Source: Roseivirga sp. (GTDB lineage: Bacteria > Bacteroidota > Bacteroidia > Cytophagales > Cyclobacteriaceae). Taken from it: DNA of 64,000 bases. The notes beneath the pieces were generated by a model. The model was not told the DNA's origin. It was given only the letters and a program-made list of their open reading frames with translations, and searched no databases. The translations under genes were made by a program, and so were the position numbers. The stretch is taken from positions 33,410 to 97,409 of the forward strand of contig JAAWWF010000020.1 of NCBI GenBank assembly GCA_021404565.1, in the 5' to 3' direction. This document shows, piece after piece, positions 17,379 through 26,343 of this stretch (position 1 is its first letter; every line of letters begins with the position of its first letter).

Positions 17379-18275
17379 TCATGAAGAAGAGGTGGCCAAG
17401 GCTGTCTCTTCTTCTTTTTTTGTGTACTTCCATCGCTTATGAGACCACAAGTAGGCAGATGGGTCGCGATGAATTGATGCCTGCAGTTTACTCACATAGT
17501 CGGCAATGATGCCCTCCTGTCCCTTTTCATAAGGCGGTTCTGCAATTTGCCTGAAAGTAAGCTTATATCGCCCTGGAGATACTCTTTCCGTATCTCCATA
17601 AAACACAGCATAATTGGCCATAGTGGCAATACGCTCCGCTCCCTTATAAAAAGCAGTTTCTCTGTTAAGAAAATCCAGCCAGTGCTTTTCGGTACCCATG
17701 CTGGGCAATTGATCTCCTATGATACCAATAAGCCGTGGTTGCTTTCTGCGTTTGATAATTTCACGAACAGCATTATCCTTAGGCACAGCGATCCCTCCGT
17801 GCTTTGTTCTCAGCGTCAGCATGATCTTATCGAACCGCCTGTTTTTTACTGGCTTGTACAAAAACTCCAGTGGGTAGCCCAATTGTTGTCTGACCGAATG
17901 AGCAGGCCATTCCCAGTTGGCAGTGTGTCCTGATACCAGTACTACAGGAATTCCCCTCTCTAGATAAGACAAAACCAACTCCGGGTTGGTAATAGGCATT
18001 CGTTGTTTCCAGTCTTCTTTCTTAAAACTGTATGACTTCCAGAATTCGGCCAACACCTGTAAAAACTGCCTGTAAAACTGAACTTCAATACGACTTCGTT
18101 CTTTTGCTGTCTTGTCAGGAAAAGCCCTGGATACGTTTGCACTAACCACCGATCTTCTGTATCGGAATACATAATAGGCCAGGAAAGCCGTCAGCTCACA
18201 AAGGGCGTAGAGAATCCAAAAAGGAAAAAAGGATAGGAGTTTTATAAAAAACACGTCAGCTCTGTTTAAACCCAC
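17379..18275 (-). CDS. LpxL/HtrB-type lipid A acyltransferase
   Basis: A 298-residue inner-membrane acyltransferase that adds a secondary acyl chain to lipid A or a related lipid. The N-terminal membrane helix is at about 15-36. The catalytic H-x4-E motif is HTANWE (His117, Glu122) after VVLVSG, and a second conserved segment IGIIGDQLPS corresponds to the family's D-Q box. Length is normal. The C-terminus (EEETALATSSS) is low in complexity because it coincides with the terminator hairpin of the convergent permease. The gene lies alone, with the single-TM protein gene 18381-19037 upstream on the same strand after a 105-base gap. Confidence 0.92.
   Translation of the reverse strand: MGLNRADVFFIKLLSFFPFWILYALCELTAFLAYYVFRYRRSVVSANVSRAFPDKTAKERSRIEVQFYRQFLQVLAEFWKSYSFKKEDWKQRMPITNPELVLSYLERGIPVVLVSGHTANWEWPAHSVRQQLGYPLEFLYKPVKNRRFDKIMLTLRTKHGGIAVPKDNAVREIIKRRKQPRLIGIIGDQLPSMGTEKHWLDFLNRETAFYKGAERIATMANYAVFYGDTERVSPGRYKLTFRQIAEPPYEKGQEGIIADYVSKLQASIHRDPSAYLWSHKRWKYTKKEEETALATSSS
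17383..17421 (+). terminator. Rho-independent terminator inside the 3' end of the opposing gene
   Basis: Arms GAAGAAGAG (17383-17391) and CTCTTCTTC (17406-17414) form a perfect 9-bp stem with a 14-base loop, then a 7-T run. It terminates the tandem permeases. The same bases encode the last residues (EEETALATSSS) of the acyltransferase on the other strand. Confidence 0.85.
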
Positions 18276-18380
18276 ATTCTGTAACAGAAGCTTCAGTTAC
18301 AGAATCGGGATTGAAGGCACAAACTTAACGCAAAAAATCAGCTAAATGATTCCATTCAGCTCCCGTATTTTCCAAAATTA

Positions 18381-19037
18381 TCAGCGCTCGAAACCAACCA
18401 GTTCTTTATCGATTTCTATCAGGGCATCGCGATAAACCCCCAGCATATAGTGCTCCTGATCTGATAGTTCTGAAAACAGATTCCGGATAGTCCTGAATCC
18501 CATCTGGTAGTTGTCCTCGGTCAGAGATAAGTCGTTGGTCTTTCTGAACAGCAGGTCCATTGTATTATCAACCTTACTTTGGTGTTCGTAACAATGTGTG
18601 AGATTATAAGTAGTACGGTATTGAAAGTTCTTAATCACCTGTGCCGAATGGGCCGTTTGCCAGGCTGTCTTTTGAAGCAAATAAGAAATGCTCGGTTCTG
18701 GATATAACTCATTCAGCACGCTCTTATCAATGTAATCGAAGTTTTCAGGACGCAAGCTTCCGGTAACTACCCCATCGAGTCGTACATACAGTGAGTCATG
18801 ATAGCTTAGCCATTCCAGTACCACACTTCTGTTACTAAGCAGCTCACTTTTCAGGTTTTTTAATACTACTTCCGTATCTCTGTGAAGCCTGACTTCCGAT
18901 TTCCAGTTATCTACGGCAAAAGCCAATAATACTCCAAAAGTGATCAGTAGAGATTCGATAATGAGCCCCGGCAAAGAATTGCGCAGCGCTATCAGTTTTT
19001 TCCAAGTACCCCTCCTCTTTCTTACCTGCCTGTCCAT
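18381..19037 (-). CDS. Single-pass membrane protein, DUF6090-like
   Basis: A 218-residue protein with a basic N-terminus and one membrane helix at about 23-43 (LIIESLLITFGVLLAFAVDNWK). The helix ending in a short polar motif with Trp resembles the Bacteroidota DUF6090 group (helix then NNWNE). The rest is a helical soluble domain of unknown function. It begins 10 bases after the permease gene 19048-21672 ends, so it belongs to that padR-permease operon and may act with the permease. Family assignment is tentative; the gene itself is well supported by frame and context. Confidence 0.75.
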   Translation of the reverse strand: MDRQVRKRRGTWKKLIALRNSLPGLIIESLLITFGVLLAFAVDNWKSEVRLHRDTEVVLKNLKSELLSNRSVVLEWLSYHDSLYVRLDGVVTGSLRPENFDYIDKSVLNELYPEPSISYLLQKTAWQTAHSAQVIKNFQYRTTYNLTHCYEHQSKVDNTMDLLFRKTNDLSLTEDNYQMGFRTIRNLFSELSDQEHYMLGVYRDALIEIDKELVGFER

Positions 19038-19047
19038 AAGACGGGTT

Positions 19048-21672
19048 TTATTCTTCTTTCAATGCATCAACCGGATTGGCCCTGGCAGCCCTCAGCGATT
19101 GAAAGCTTGTGGAAGCAAAGGCAATCAACACGGTCATGAGCAATGACAGCAATACCGGCTGCAAACCAATATGGGTGCGATATTCAAACTCCCGTAACCA
19201 ACCCGACATCAGCAGATAAGCAACAGGTGTAGCCAACATAAAGGCGATAAGAATCAAGCCCGCAAAGCCTTTGTTCAGCAATAAAACCAGCTGCCCGACC
19301 GAAGCCCCCAATACCTTACGAACCCCAATTTCTCTGGCCTTTTGAGCAGTAACGAAGGCGATGAGTCCGAAAAGACCGAAACAGGCAATGAAAATGGCTA
19401 GTGTAGCAAAGGTGCCAAAGAGCTTGCTCAGGCGTTGTTCAGTATTATAAAGGTTATTGTACTCATCATCCATGAACTCATACTCAAAAGGCACATTGGG
19501 AGCAAGTCTGCGCCAGCGCTCCTGTACCTTAGACAAGGTATTCTCTATGTTTTGTCCACTGATCCTCACCAAAACATTGTTAAAGTCACGCTCTGGCAAA
19601 AAAGACATTGGCTGAATTTTTTCATGCATCGATGCAAAATGAAAATCTTTCACCACCCCCCGAACAATTCCATTGCGCCCGTTCATATGAGCCCGCTTAC
19701 CTATGGCTTCCTCGGGAGAAATACCAAATCTCCTGACGGCTTCTTCATTGAGCACAAAGGCGAAAACACGATCTTTATATTCAATATCCCTTGAAATGTT
19801 TTTGAGATCCAACTCTGAAAAGAAGCTACCCGCCACCAGTTCTATCTGCATGGCATCCAGAAAGTCCAGGTCGGTGCGAACTCCATTGACATAGACCTCT
19901 TTTTCTACATCCACGTCTTTGAGAATAATGCTATAGCCTGCATTTAAGCTGGTGGGACTTTCTGAAGTCAATGTCAGGTCCAGCACCCCAGATTCTTTCA
20001 GCATCTCAGCTTTAAAGGATGCATAATTTCTCAGAATGGATGAGGAAAGCGGTAGCATCAGCACATTGTCATTATTATAGCCCAACTCTTTTTGCTGCAT
20101 ATAGTCGAGCTGATTGAACACAACAGAAGTACCAATGATGAGGCCGATGGAAATCATGAACTGGCCAGTGACCAAAAACCTTCTAATGAACACACCTCCT
20201 TTGGAGCTCTTAAAGCTCCCTTTCAGCACTATCAGGGGTTTGAAACCGGAGAGCACCAGGGCGGGATAAATACCAGCCAGCGTACTTACCAGCAGTGCCA
20301 TAAGCAATACAGAGGTAACTAAATCAAACTGAAAAAGATCGGCTATCATGAATACCCTGCCAGAAAGTTCATTGAAGGAAGGCAGCGCCAACATGACCAA
20401 CAGAATGGCTACTACTACAGCCATAAACACCACCATAACCGACTCACCTATAAACTGGTTGAAAAGATTGAAGCGATAGGCCCCGAGCACCTTTCTCATC
20501 CCAATCTCCCGTGCACGATGTACTGCTCTTGCTGTAGCCAGATTGGTGTAATTGACACTGGCTATCACCAGGATAAGCAAGCCGATGATACCGAAAATAT
20601 AGAGATAACGTAGTTCATTTTGTGCTTCCAGTCCAAAGGAGCCTCCCAGCCCCCTGAGGTGAATATCCGTAAGTGGATGTAAGGTAAATGAGGGAGTGTA
20701 ACGGGGATTTTCCAGTCGATCGATAATGGCGGGTATTTTAGCTTCTACCTGTGTTGCAGAAACGTTTTCATCCAGCAACAGATAAGAGGTATAACTTGCA
20801 TTATCCCAACGTTCATTCAGGTTAAAGGAGTTGGTAAAGCTGGTCCAGGAAACAAGGAAATCGAAGTGAATATGGGAGTTCTGTGGCTGATCCTCCATGA
20901 CCCCTGTCACCTGATAATCATGCCGGTTATCGATGCGCAGCAGCTTGCCCATCGGATCCTCCTCCCCAAAATACTTCCGGGCCATTTCGCTTGTCAGTAC
21001 AATGGATTTAGGGTTGACCAGACAGGTTTGGGGATTGCCCTTCATCAGGGGAAAAGAAAACACCTTGAAAAAAGTACTGTCTGTATGAAAGAGGCGATCT
21101 TCCTGAAACACATTGTCTTTGTACTTAACAATGAAGGGGAAGTAGCTACCCCGGTTAAAAATTCGTACTCCGGTTTCCACTTCAGGCAACTCACGAATCG
21201 CCAGGGGTACAAAGGCATTGGGAGCACTGCTGGACTCATCACTTTCCCCTGTCATTTTTGTATGTGCAACCACAATCCGGTCGGCATTTACATGAAACCT
21301 ATCATAGCTGAGCTCATGTAGCGCATAAAGCAGAATAAGCATAGCACAAGCCATACCCACTCCCAGGCCCATCACATTGAGGGCCGAATAGCCCTTGTGT
21401 TTGAAAATATTACGAACCGCTACTTTGAAATAATTTGACCACATATCTAAAGGTTTTTGAGAAATCAGTTTGAAGCGCCTTCGAGTAAAGAAGAACCAGT
21501 TGAAATGTTTGAAAACATCTGCCCAGTAGAGCCAATTGGCCTTTCGTTTACCCAGCCTTTGATAGTTATCTGCAAAGAGTTCATCCAGGTCACCCTCCAC
21601 TTCTTCATGGTAAGCCTGATCACAAAAGAGTTTCAATAGTGCACGTGCTGTCTTAGAAGGTTTGGGGCCCAT
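19048..21672 (-). CDS. ABC permease with PadR-associated prefix domain
   Basis: An 874-residue MacB/FtsX-type double permease carrying an extra N-terminal segment (about 1-75; LLKLFCDQAYHEEVEGDLDE) of the permease-prefix type found in genes next to padR. A helix follows near 95-118, then MacB-like domain, FtsX domain (REIGMRKVLGAYRF), second TM, second MacB-like domain and FtsX domain (REIGVRKVLGAS), ending NPVDALKEE. The ATG at 21670-21672 overlaps the padR stop as TGATG, which argues for this start over an in-frame ATG 48 bases upstream and implies translational coupling. Substrate is unknown. The prefix domain may contact PadR or the missing ATPase; this is inference. Confidence 0.93.
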   Translation of the reverse strand: MGPKPSKTARALLKLFCDQAYHEEVEGDLDELFADNYQRLGKRKANWLYWADVFKHFNWFFFTRRRFKLISQKPLDMWSNYFKVAVRNIFKHKGYSALNVMGLGVGMACAMLILLYALHELSYDRFHVNADRIVVAHTKMTGESDESSSAPNAFVPLAIRELPEVETGVRIFNRGSYFPFIVKYKDNVFQEDRLFHTDSTFFKVFSFPLMKGNPQTCLVNPKSIVLTSEMARKYFGEEDPMGKLLRIDNRHDYQVTGVMEDQPQNSHIHFDFLVSWTSFTNSFNLNERWDNASYTSYLLLDENVSATQVEAKIPAIIDRLENPRYTPSFTLHPLTDIHLRGLGGSFGLEAQNELRYLYIFGIIGLLILVIASVNYTNLATARAVHRAREIGMRKVLGAYRFNLFNQFIGESVMVVFMAVVVAILLVMLALPSFNELSGRVFMIADLFQFDLVTSVLLMALLVSTLAGIYPALVLSGFKPLIVLKGSFKSSKGGVFIRRFLVTGQFMISIGLIIGTSVVFNQLDYMQQKELGYNNDNVLMLPLSSSILRNYASFKAEMLKESGVLDLTLTSESPTSLNAGYSIILKDVDVEKEVYVNGVRTDLDFLDAMQIELVAGSFFSELDLKNISRDIEYKDRVFAFVLNEEAVRRFGISPEEAIGKRAHMNGRNGIVRGVVKDFHFASMHEKIQPMSFLPERDFNNVLVRISGQNIENTLSKVQERWRRLAPNVPFEYEFMDDEYNNLYNTEQRLSKLFGTFATLAIFIACFGLFGLIAFVTAQKAREIGVRKVLGASVGQLVLLLNKGFAGLILIAFMLATPVAYLLMSGWLREFEYRTHIGLQPVLLSLLMTVLIAFASTSFQSLRAARANPVDALKEE

Positions 21673-22013
21673 CAGAAACTCGTTTTGATCGTAAAGGCAT
21701 CCGGAGCAATCTGACTCCACATTTGCCTGCGCAGGTCCATGGCCGTTTTCAGAGCCTTCTGACCAAAAAGTGTTACCTGGTAGTACTTTTTTCGCTTCCC
21801 GCCCCGCTCTTTAGTCACTTCACCAAAGGCTGATTCCAGATAGCCTTTTTCTTCAAGGCGATTGGTAGAGGCATGAACTGCCCCGATGCTGATGGTTCTG
21901 CCTGTTTGCTTTTCAAGCTCCCTTTTAATCGCTACCCCATAGGCCTGATCACGCAGGATTCCGATGGTAAGCAGTATCAGTTCTTCAAACTCCCCCAGGT
22001 AAGTACCCTTCAT
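21672..22013 (-). CDS. PadR-family transcriptional regulator
   Basis: A 113-residue winged-helix repressor. The sequence shows the family pattern: FEELILLTIGIL helix, YGVAIKRELEKQTGR, SIGAVHASTNRLEEKGYLES recognition region, and GKRKKYYQVTLFGQKAL wing and dimerisation helix. PadR proteins bind small molecules and repress neighbouring efflux genes. Here the stop codon overlaps the start of the prefix-domain permease. The 17-base element 22027-22043, shared with the other padR gene of the window, lies 13 bases before its start and is the likely promoter and operator. Confidence 0.95.
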   Translation of the reverse strand: MKGTYLGEFEELILLTIGILRDQAYGVAIKRELEKQTGRTISIGAVHASTNRLEEKGYLESAFGEVTKERGGKRKKYYQVTLFGQKALKTAMDLRRQMWSQIAPDAFTIKTSF

Positions 22014-22026
22014 GATAATTTATATT

Positions 22027-22043
22027 TTTCATAAATGTATATA
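22027..22043 (-). promoter_or_regulatory. Shared padR promoter/operator element, copy 1
   Basis: The 17 bases (plus strand TTTCATAAATGTATATA) occur unchanged at 36312-36328 in front of the second padR gene. Read on the minus strand it contains TACATTTA, one mismatch from the -7 box TAnnTTTG. It ends 13 bases before the padR ATG, so the transcript would have a very short leader and a repressor bound here would block initiation. Confidence 0.6.
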
Positions 22044-22051
22044 ATATTAAA

Positions 22052-22080
22052 GAAAACAAAAAACCGCCCGAAGGCGGTTT
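22052..22080 (-). terminator. Rho-independent terminator with UUCG tetraloop
   Basis: On the minus strand AAACCGCC-TTCG-GGCGGTTT is an 8-bp stem closed by the very stable C(UUCG)G tetraloop and followed by TTTGTTTTCT. It ends the SnoaL-like gene transcript just before the padR promoter. Confidence 0.9.
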
Positions 22081-22116
22081 CTTTTAGGCCGGAGCCCACT
22101 CTTATAGATAATCTGT

Positions 22117-22476
22117 TTATGCGTGGTAAAAACGCTCTGAAACGATTTTACCGTCCTCCCATCTATCAACCACTGTTTGTTCAACTTTTACATGAACTCC
22201 ATCCGTCTGCACATATTCCATCACTCCTTCGTAAAAGCTCACATTTCCGTTCACCGCATAATCAGTCACCTCATACCTTATAAACTCTCCTACACCAGCC
22301 AGCACTGCCTTTTCTTCTGCAATTACCAGTTCCTTCCCTGTTTTGGCCGGGGCATTTCCCTCTACCAAAGAGGCATTGTCTGCCAGATATTTTTCCTGTG
22401 CTACAATAAATTGTCCTTGTGCCAGCAATGCCAAAAGATCCTTCAGGTTTTCTTCGATGTTAGTATTCTGTGTCAT
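22117..22476 (-). CDS. SnoaL-like / NTF2-fold protein
   Basis: A 119-residue cytoplasmic protein with the compact NTF2-like fold pattern: an N-terminal helix (IEENLKDLLALLAQGQFIVA), a strand with YLADNASLVEG, then paired strands ending VEQTVVDRWEDGKIVSERFYHA. The last segment is the family's typical WxxGKI-xxxxxY close. Such proteins include polyketide cyclases and many small-ligand binders; no specific activity can be assigned. It is monocistronic, with its own UUCG terminator downstream and a 169-base gap before the AraC gene upstream. Confidence 0.85.
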   Translation of the reverse strand: MTQNTNIEENLKDLLALLAQGQFIVAQEKYLADNASLVEGNAPAKTGKELVIAEEKAVLAGVGEFIRYEVTDYAVNGNVSFYEGVMEYVQTDGVHVKVEQTVVDRWEDGKIVSERFYHA

Positions 22477-22645
22477 TTTCTTTCTGTTAGTTTTTTAACG
22501 TGTTCGGTCATAAAACCTATTTGTAACTTTAAAAGTTTCATATTGATAAAAAACTTTTCAGAAATTTTCAAAACCGTTGTTAAATCACTGTTAAGGAAGG
22601 ATATTCTCTGGTCATACTATCCGTTCCGAGTTGTACCCGATTAAG

Positions 22646-23713
22646 TCAGGCTACTGATGGCCTACCTGAACGTTCCAAACCCGATCCTTTAAGCTGATCA
22701 CGGAATTGAGAGGGGGTCATGCCTACGGACTTCTTAAAGGCTGTATTGAAAGCAGAAATGGATTTGAAGCCACAGTCAATGGCCACCCCGGCAATCTTGG
22801 CGTTTGCCTGTTCAGGATCAGATAATAGTTCTTTAGCCGCCTGAATCCGATAGGTATTGATGAAATCATTGAAGTTTTTCTCAAACTTCTCATTGATCAA
22901 CCGGGAAAGCACGTCAGGTCTTATCTCGAGTTTTTCAGCCAGTGCAGGCAGGCTCATCTCCCGATCGAGATAAACCTTCCCCTCTTCGACCAGGGTCAGC
23001 AGTGGGGTTTCGTATTTATCCAGGTCACTTCTGGAAACATTCGAGGTCTTATATTTTCGTTCCTTGTTTTGCGAATCAAACAGCTTATGCTGCTTGAGCG
23101 CAACAAACACCACCGCATACATTACCAGGGCAAACCAGGCTGCGCCAATGGCATATACTGTCACCCCTCCCATAAGAATCTGTGAAAGATAGGCCAACCA
23201 AACCATCGCAACCGCCAGACAAAGATTGTTGAGCCAACTCTTCTGTTGAGTATGATTGTCCACACTTCTTTTAAATCGCTGAACCTCCAGGTACCCGATA
23301 ACCAGGTAGACGAGCAGTTGTACCATCGCCAGTTGGTAACTCTCTACAATCACCGACCAGGACAAAAAAGGTGTAGTGCCGGCCAGCAAGGCCGCAGGTA
23401 TAAAATGGAGCAGATAACCGGATTTCCACTGGAAGTTCTTACGCGTGACAGAATAAATGTAAAGCAAGAGCAAAGGCCCTATCATCACCTTACCTACCAA
23501 GCCGGCATTGATATATGCGATATGTACCCCATCAAGCAGAAAGTAAAAGATAGACTTGGCCACCCGTACAACAAAGGCGATCAGCAGTAGGGCCAACAAC
23601 CTGTTGGAGAGCTTATTCCCTCGCTTAGTTACAAAGAGCCAGACGGAAAAGAAAAGACTGTTGAGTATACCAATACCACTAAAAAAGAACAGAGTAAGTT
23701 GTGCTGCAGACAT
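22646..23713 (-). CDS. AraC-family regulator with membrane-spanning N-terminal half
   Basis: A 355-residue protein. The first ~210 residues form about seven hydrophobic helices (for example LTLFFFSGIGILNSLFFSVW and LLALLLIAFVVRV), and the last ~110 residues are an AraC DNA-binding domain with two helix-turn-helix units (LPALAEKLEIRPDVLSRLIN, then IAGVAIDCGFKSISAFNTAF and SVGMTPSQFRD). This membrane-bound AraC design is common in Bacteroidota and implies sensing in or at the membrane. Its start lies 3 bases after the esterase gene ends, so the two are co-transcribed, suggesting the regulator responds to the esterase substrate or product. Confidence 0.92.
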   Translation of the reverse strand: MSAAQLTLFFFSGIGILNSLFFSVWLFVTKRGNKLSNRLLALLLIAFVVRVAKSIFYFLLDGVHIAYINAGLVGKVMIGPLLLLYIYSVTRKNFQWKSGYLLHFIPAALLAGTTPFLSWSVIVESYQLAMVQLLVYLVIGYLEVQRFKRSVDNHTQQKSWLNNLCLAVAMVWLAYLSQILMGGVTVYAIGAAWFALVMYAVVFVALKQHKLFDSQNKERKYKTSNVSRSDLDKYETPLLTLVEEGKVYLDREMSLPALAEKLEIRPDVLSRLINEKFEKNFNDFINTYRIQAAKELLSDPEQANAKIAGVAIDCGFKSISAFNTAFKKSVGMTPSQFRDQLKGSGLERSGRPSVA

Positions 23714-23716
23714 AAT

Positions 23717-24550
23717 CTATTTTTCAAATAACCACTTAATCGCTTCCATAAACTCAGACCGCCAGAACTTCTCGTTATGTGCACCTTCAGGGTTGGTCTT
23801 TGCGCTTATGTTTACTGCCGGATGCCCCTGCTCTTTAATGAAAGCATACATCTTATCCATTTGCTCATACATCATTGGGCCTTCTTTTTGCCCTACCAGC
23901 AGGTAGAGCCTGCTGTCCTTCGGTAAGGGGTTGTTTTTGGTATAAGCATACACCTCTTCTGAAACCCAATAGGAAGGAGAAAAGATACCTGCCTTGCCAA
24001 ACACCCTGGGATAAGTATAAATGGCATAGTGTGAGATCAGCCCTCCCAATGAGCTTCCCATTACAGCCGTATGTTTACGCCCGGCCTTTGTGCGATACCG
24101 GCTATCAATGTAAGGCTTCACTACCTCCACTACAAAACGCATATAGGCCTCACCCTCAGGTTTTCCCAGCCTCTCATTTTCCCAGGGAGTCAGTTCCGTA
24201 TTCCTGTTTTCCTGTCCATTGTCTATTCCCACTACAATCAAGTCCAGACCAGTGGATTCTGATAGCTCATTAAGGTTTTCATCTACTCCCCATTCTCCTA
24301 CAAAGGAAGTGGCATCATCAAAAAGGTTTTGCGCATCGTGCATATAAAGGACGGGGTATTTCCCTCGGCCATTTTCATAACCGGGGGGCAGATAGACACG
24401 CACTTTTCTGGAACGGTTCAGGTCGGGAATTTCGAAGGTTTTTTCTAGTACCGTTACATTGGCTAAGGCTGTAGATTTTTTCTCCTGAGCGGCAGCGGCT
24501 ACACAGAGTAGCAGCATAAGTATGAGGTTGATTGACTTCCGGAATTTCAT
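23717..24550 (-). CDS. Exported esterase, enterochelin-esterase-like alpha/beta hydrolase
   Basis: A 277-residue secreted serine hydrolase of the esterase D/Fes group. I chose the ATG at 24548-24550 because it gives a clean signal peptide (MKFRKSINLILMLLLCVAAAAQ); an upstream in-frame ATG would add 30 hydrophilic residues before it. Features are RKVRVYLPPGYENG, LYMHDAQNLFDD, and the nucleophile elbow GSSLGG with Ser167. The C-terminal GAHNEKFWRSEF holds the likely catalytic His. It may cleave ester bonds of siderophores, sugars or xylan-type acyl groups; the substrate is not evident. It heads an operon with the AraC regulator (3-base gap). Confidence 0.9.
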   Translation of the reverse strand: MKFRKSINLILMLLLCVAAAAQEKKSTALANVTVLEKTFEIPDLNRSRKVRVYLPPGYENGRGKYPVLYMHDAQNLFDDATSFVGEWGVDENLNELSESTGLDLIVVGIDNGQENRNTELTPWENERLGKPEGEAYMRFVVEVVKPYIDSRYRTKAGRKHTAVMGSSLGGLISHYAIYTYPRVFGKAGIFSPSYWVSEEVYAYTKNNPLPKDSRLYLLVGQKEGPMMYEQMDKMYAFIKEQGHPAVNISAKTNPEGAHNEKFWRSEFMEAIKWLFEK

Positions 24551-24780
24551 GCGATTTTTTTGACCACAACAACATTGAAGATACGGATGATAGTCCGATT
24601 CGTTCCTGTTGAAAGCTGGGTTTTCAAACAAAATCGACAAAATCGGTCTTTACCGCCATACAGCCACCCTACAACTCGATAGAAAGTTATGACAGATCAA
24701 CATGGTTTTTCAACAACTCAACGGAAAGACCAGGCCTTACTTACTCAAAAGAGGGTTTTAATAGCAAAACCTTGTCAATT

Positions 24781-25182
24781 ATGAGAAAAGTTATCCCAGC
24801 CTTTTTTATCCTCGCCTACATCGGCATTGGAGAGATTCACGCACAGGACCTGACACAACCTAAGTCAGGAAACGCCATACGATTGAAAGAATATACCGTC
24901 ACAATAGCCCAGGGGGAAGAGCTCAACCTTGAAATGTGGGTAGTGGCTGCCAAAAAATACAAACTGAAACTCGGGCAACCCGAAGCTTCAGGAAAATCAG
25001 GGGTCTTATTTACTTTCGGTACGAAGGATAAAACTCCCATTTCTTATGATATGAAATTAAAGGTAGACAGCTCAACGCCTGCCGGTGATTATATGTACAT
25101 TTTGAAAGTACCCGGGACGGGGCGAAATACTGTAAAGAGTACCACCCTTATGGTAAAAGTGGTTCAGGCCGGACCACAATAA
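24781..25182 (+). CDS. Small exported protein of unknown function
   Basis: A 133-residue protein with a signal peptide (about 1-22, ending IHAQ). The mature part has alternating strands (YTVTIAQGEELNLEMWVVAA; KLKVDSSTPAGDYMYILKVP), a pattern like a single immunoglobulin-like or bacterial beta-sandwich domain. The second segment resembles the end of such domains where extension of a final strand is preceded by PAGDY. I do not recognise a family. A TTG three codons upstream is in frame, but the ATG at 24781 fits the signal peptide better. A strong terminator follows 19 bases after the stop, so the gene is expressed as a single unit. Confidence 0.75.
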   Translation: MRKVIPAFFILAYIGIGEIHAQDLTQPKSGNAIRLKEYTVTIAQGEELNLEMWVVAAKKYKLKLGQPEASGKSGVLFTFGTKDKTPISYDMKLKVDSSTPAGDYMYILKVPGTGRNTVKSTTLMVKVVQAGPQ

Positions 25183-25201
25183 ATATACGTGTTGAAGAGA
25201 G

Positions 25202-25229
25202 AGCCCTGATCGGATGGTCAGGGCTTTTT
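25202..25229 (+). terminator. Rho-independent terminator
   Basis: Arms AGCCCTGA (25202-25209) and TCAGGGCT (25218-25225) enclose an 8-base loop and run into TTTTT. It closes the small exported protein gene. Its arms resemble those of the htpG terminator. Confidence 0.92.
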
Positions 25230-25296
25230 GTATATTAAGGCCAGTTATTTTGCCGACAAACCAACCATTTCAAGGGTTGGGATTTGAGTAAAAACC

Positions 25297-26343
25297 ATGT
25301 CGAAAAAGAAGATTTACGGATTAAGAATAGGCATAAGCCTCATGGTGTTTCTGTTCTTTAAAGTGACATCACACAGTATGCTCGACTGGGAGTTAGCCAC
25401 ATTTATCTCCCTGGCCTTCACCATGCTTAGTGTTATGGTGGTTTTTGAAGTGCTGGACTATACCACCAGGCACCTACTGAGACATTACAAAGACAGACTT
25501 ACAGTCAATAAGACATTCTACAAGTTTTATTGGGGCAACTGCCTGATCGTGGCTCCTTTTGTAGTAGTAGCCTCATTTATCCACACAGAAGTACTGGTGC
25601 CGCGAATTCTTTGTGAGGGCTGTGCCCCCTGGGAACCTGGATTGACACAAACTATTGCCCAGGGTCTGGTACTCTCATGGCTCATTATTCTGGCGAAGAC
25701 CTTTATGATCTACATGGAATATACCCGTAGATCGGAACGTGAAAAAGCCCTGATTCAAAAAGAGCTGGCCCAGTCGAAATTTGAAAGTTTGAAAGATCAG
25801 ATCAAACCACACTTTCTCTTCAACAGTTTTAGCGTGCTAAGCTCAATTATAGAAGATGACCCCAAATTAGCCGTTGAGTTTCTGTCCAGACTCTCGAAGA
25901 TTTACCGGTACGTGTTAGACAACGCTTCACAGCTCGTGCCACTTAAAACCGAGCTTCAATACCTTGAGCATTATATCTTTTTGCTAAAAACACGCCACCA
26001 GGGTAACCTCAGTGTGGAGTTCCGGTTAGATATCGATAAGAGTCAATATGACCTCCCAATCCTTTCTCTGCAGATGCTCGTAGAGAACGCCCTGAAGCAC
26101 AACTACTTCTCAAAGGAGGCCCCTTTGACTATAGAAATTTTTAATGAAGGCAGCGAGTTTTTAGTGGTACGAAACAACCTGAGAAAAAGAGAGCTCCAGG
26201 AAAAACCTACCAAGCTGGGCCTGCAAAATATCATGAATCGCTATCAAATGCTGCTCGATAAATTTATTATCGTGAAAGAGGATGAGGAGTACTTTACAGT
26301 GAAATTGCCCCTTATAAATCACGCAGAAACAGTACAGGAATGA
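25297..26343 (+). CDS. LytS-type sensor histidine kinase
   Basis: A 348-residue membrane kinase of the His_kinase (PF06580) group. Four hydrophobic helices occupy about residues 10-145, then a short coiled coil (REKALIQKELAQSKFESLKD) leads into the phospho-acceptor box QIKPHFLFNS with His172. The ATPase domain shows the N-box SLQMLVENALKHN and a G-box region (TKLGLQNIMNRYQML). It phosphorylates the response regulator whose ATG overlaps its stop (ATGA). The signal is unknown; there is no extracellular domain of note, so a membrane-borne or intracellular signal is likely. Confidence 0.95.
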   Translation: MSKKKIYGLRIGISLMVFLFFKVTSHSMLDWELATFISLAFTMLSVMVVFEVLDYTTRHLLRHYKDRLTVNKTFYKFYWGNCLIVAPFVVVASFIHTEVLVPRILCEGCAPWEPGLTQTIAQGLVLSWLIILAKTFMIYMEYTRRSEREKALIQKELAQSKFESLKDQIKPHFLFNSFSVLSSIIEDDPKLAVEFLSRLSKIYRYVLDNASQLVPLKTELQYLEHYIFLLKTRHQGNLSVEFRLDIDKSQYDLPILSLQMLVENALKHNYFSKEAPLTIEIFNEGSEFLVVRNNLRKRELQEKPTKLGLQNIMNRYQMLLDKFIIVKEDEEYFTVKLPLINHAETVQE

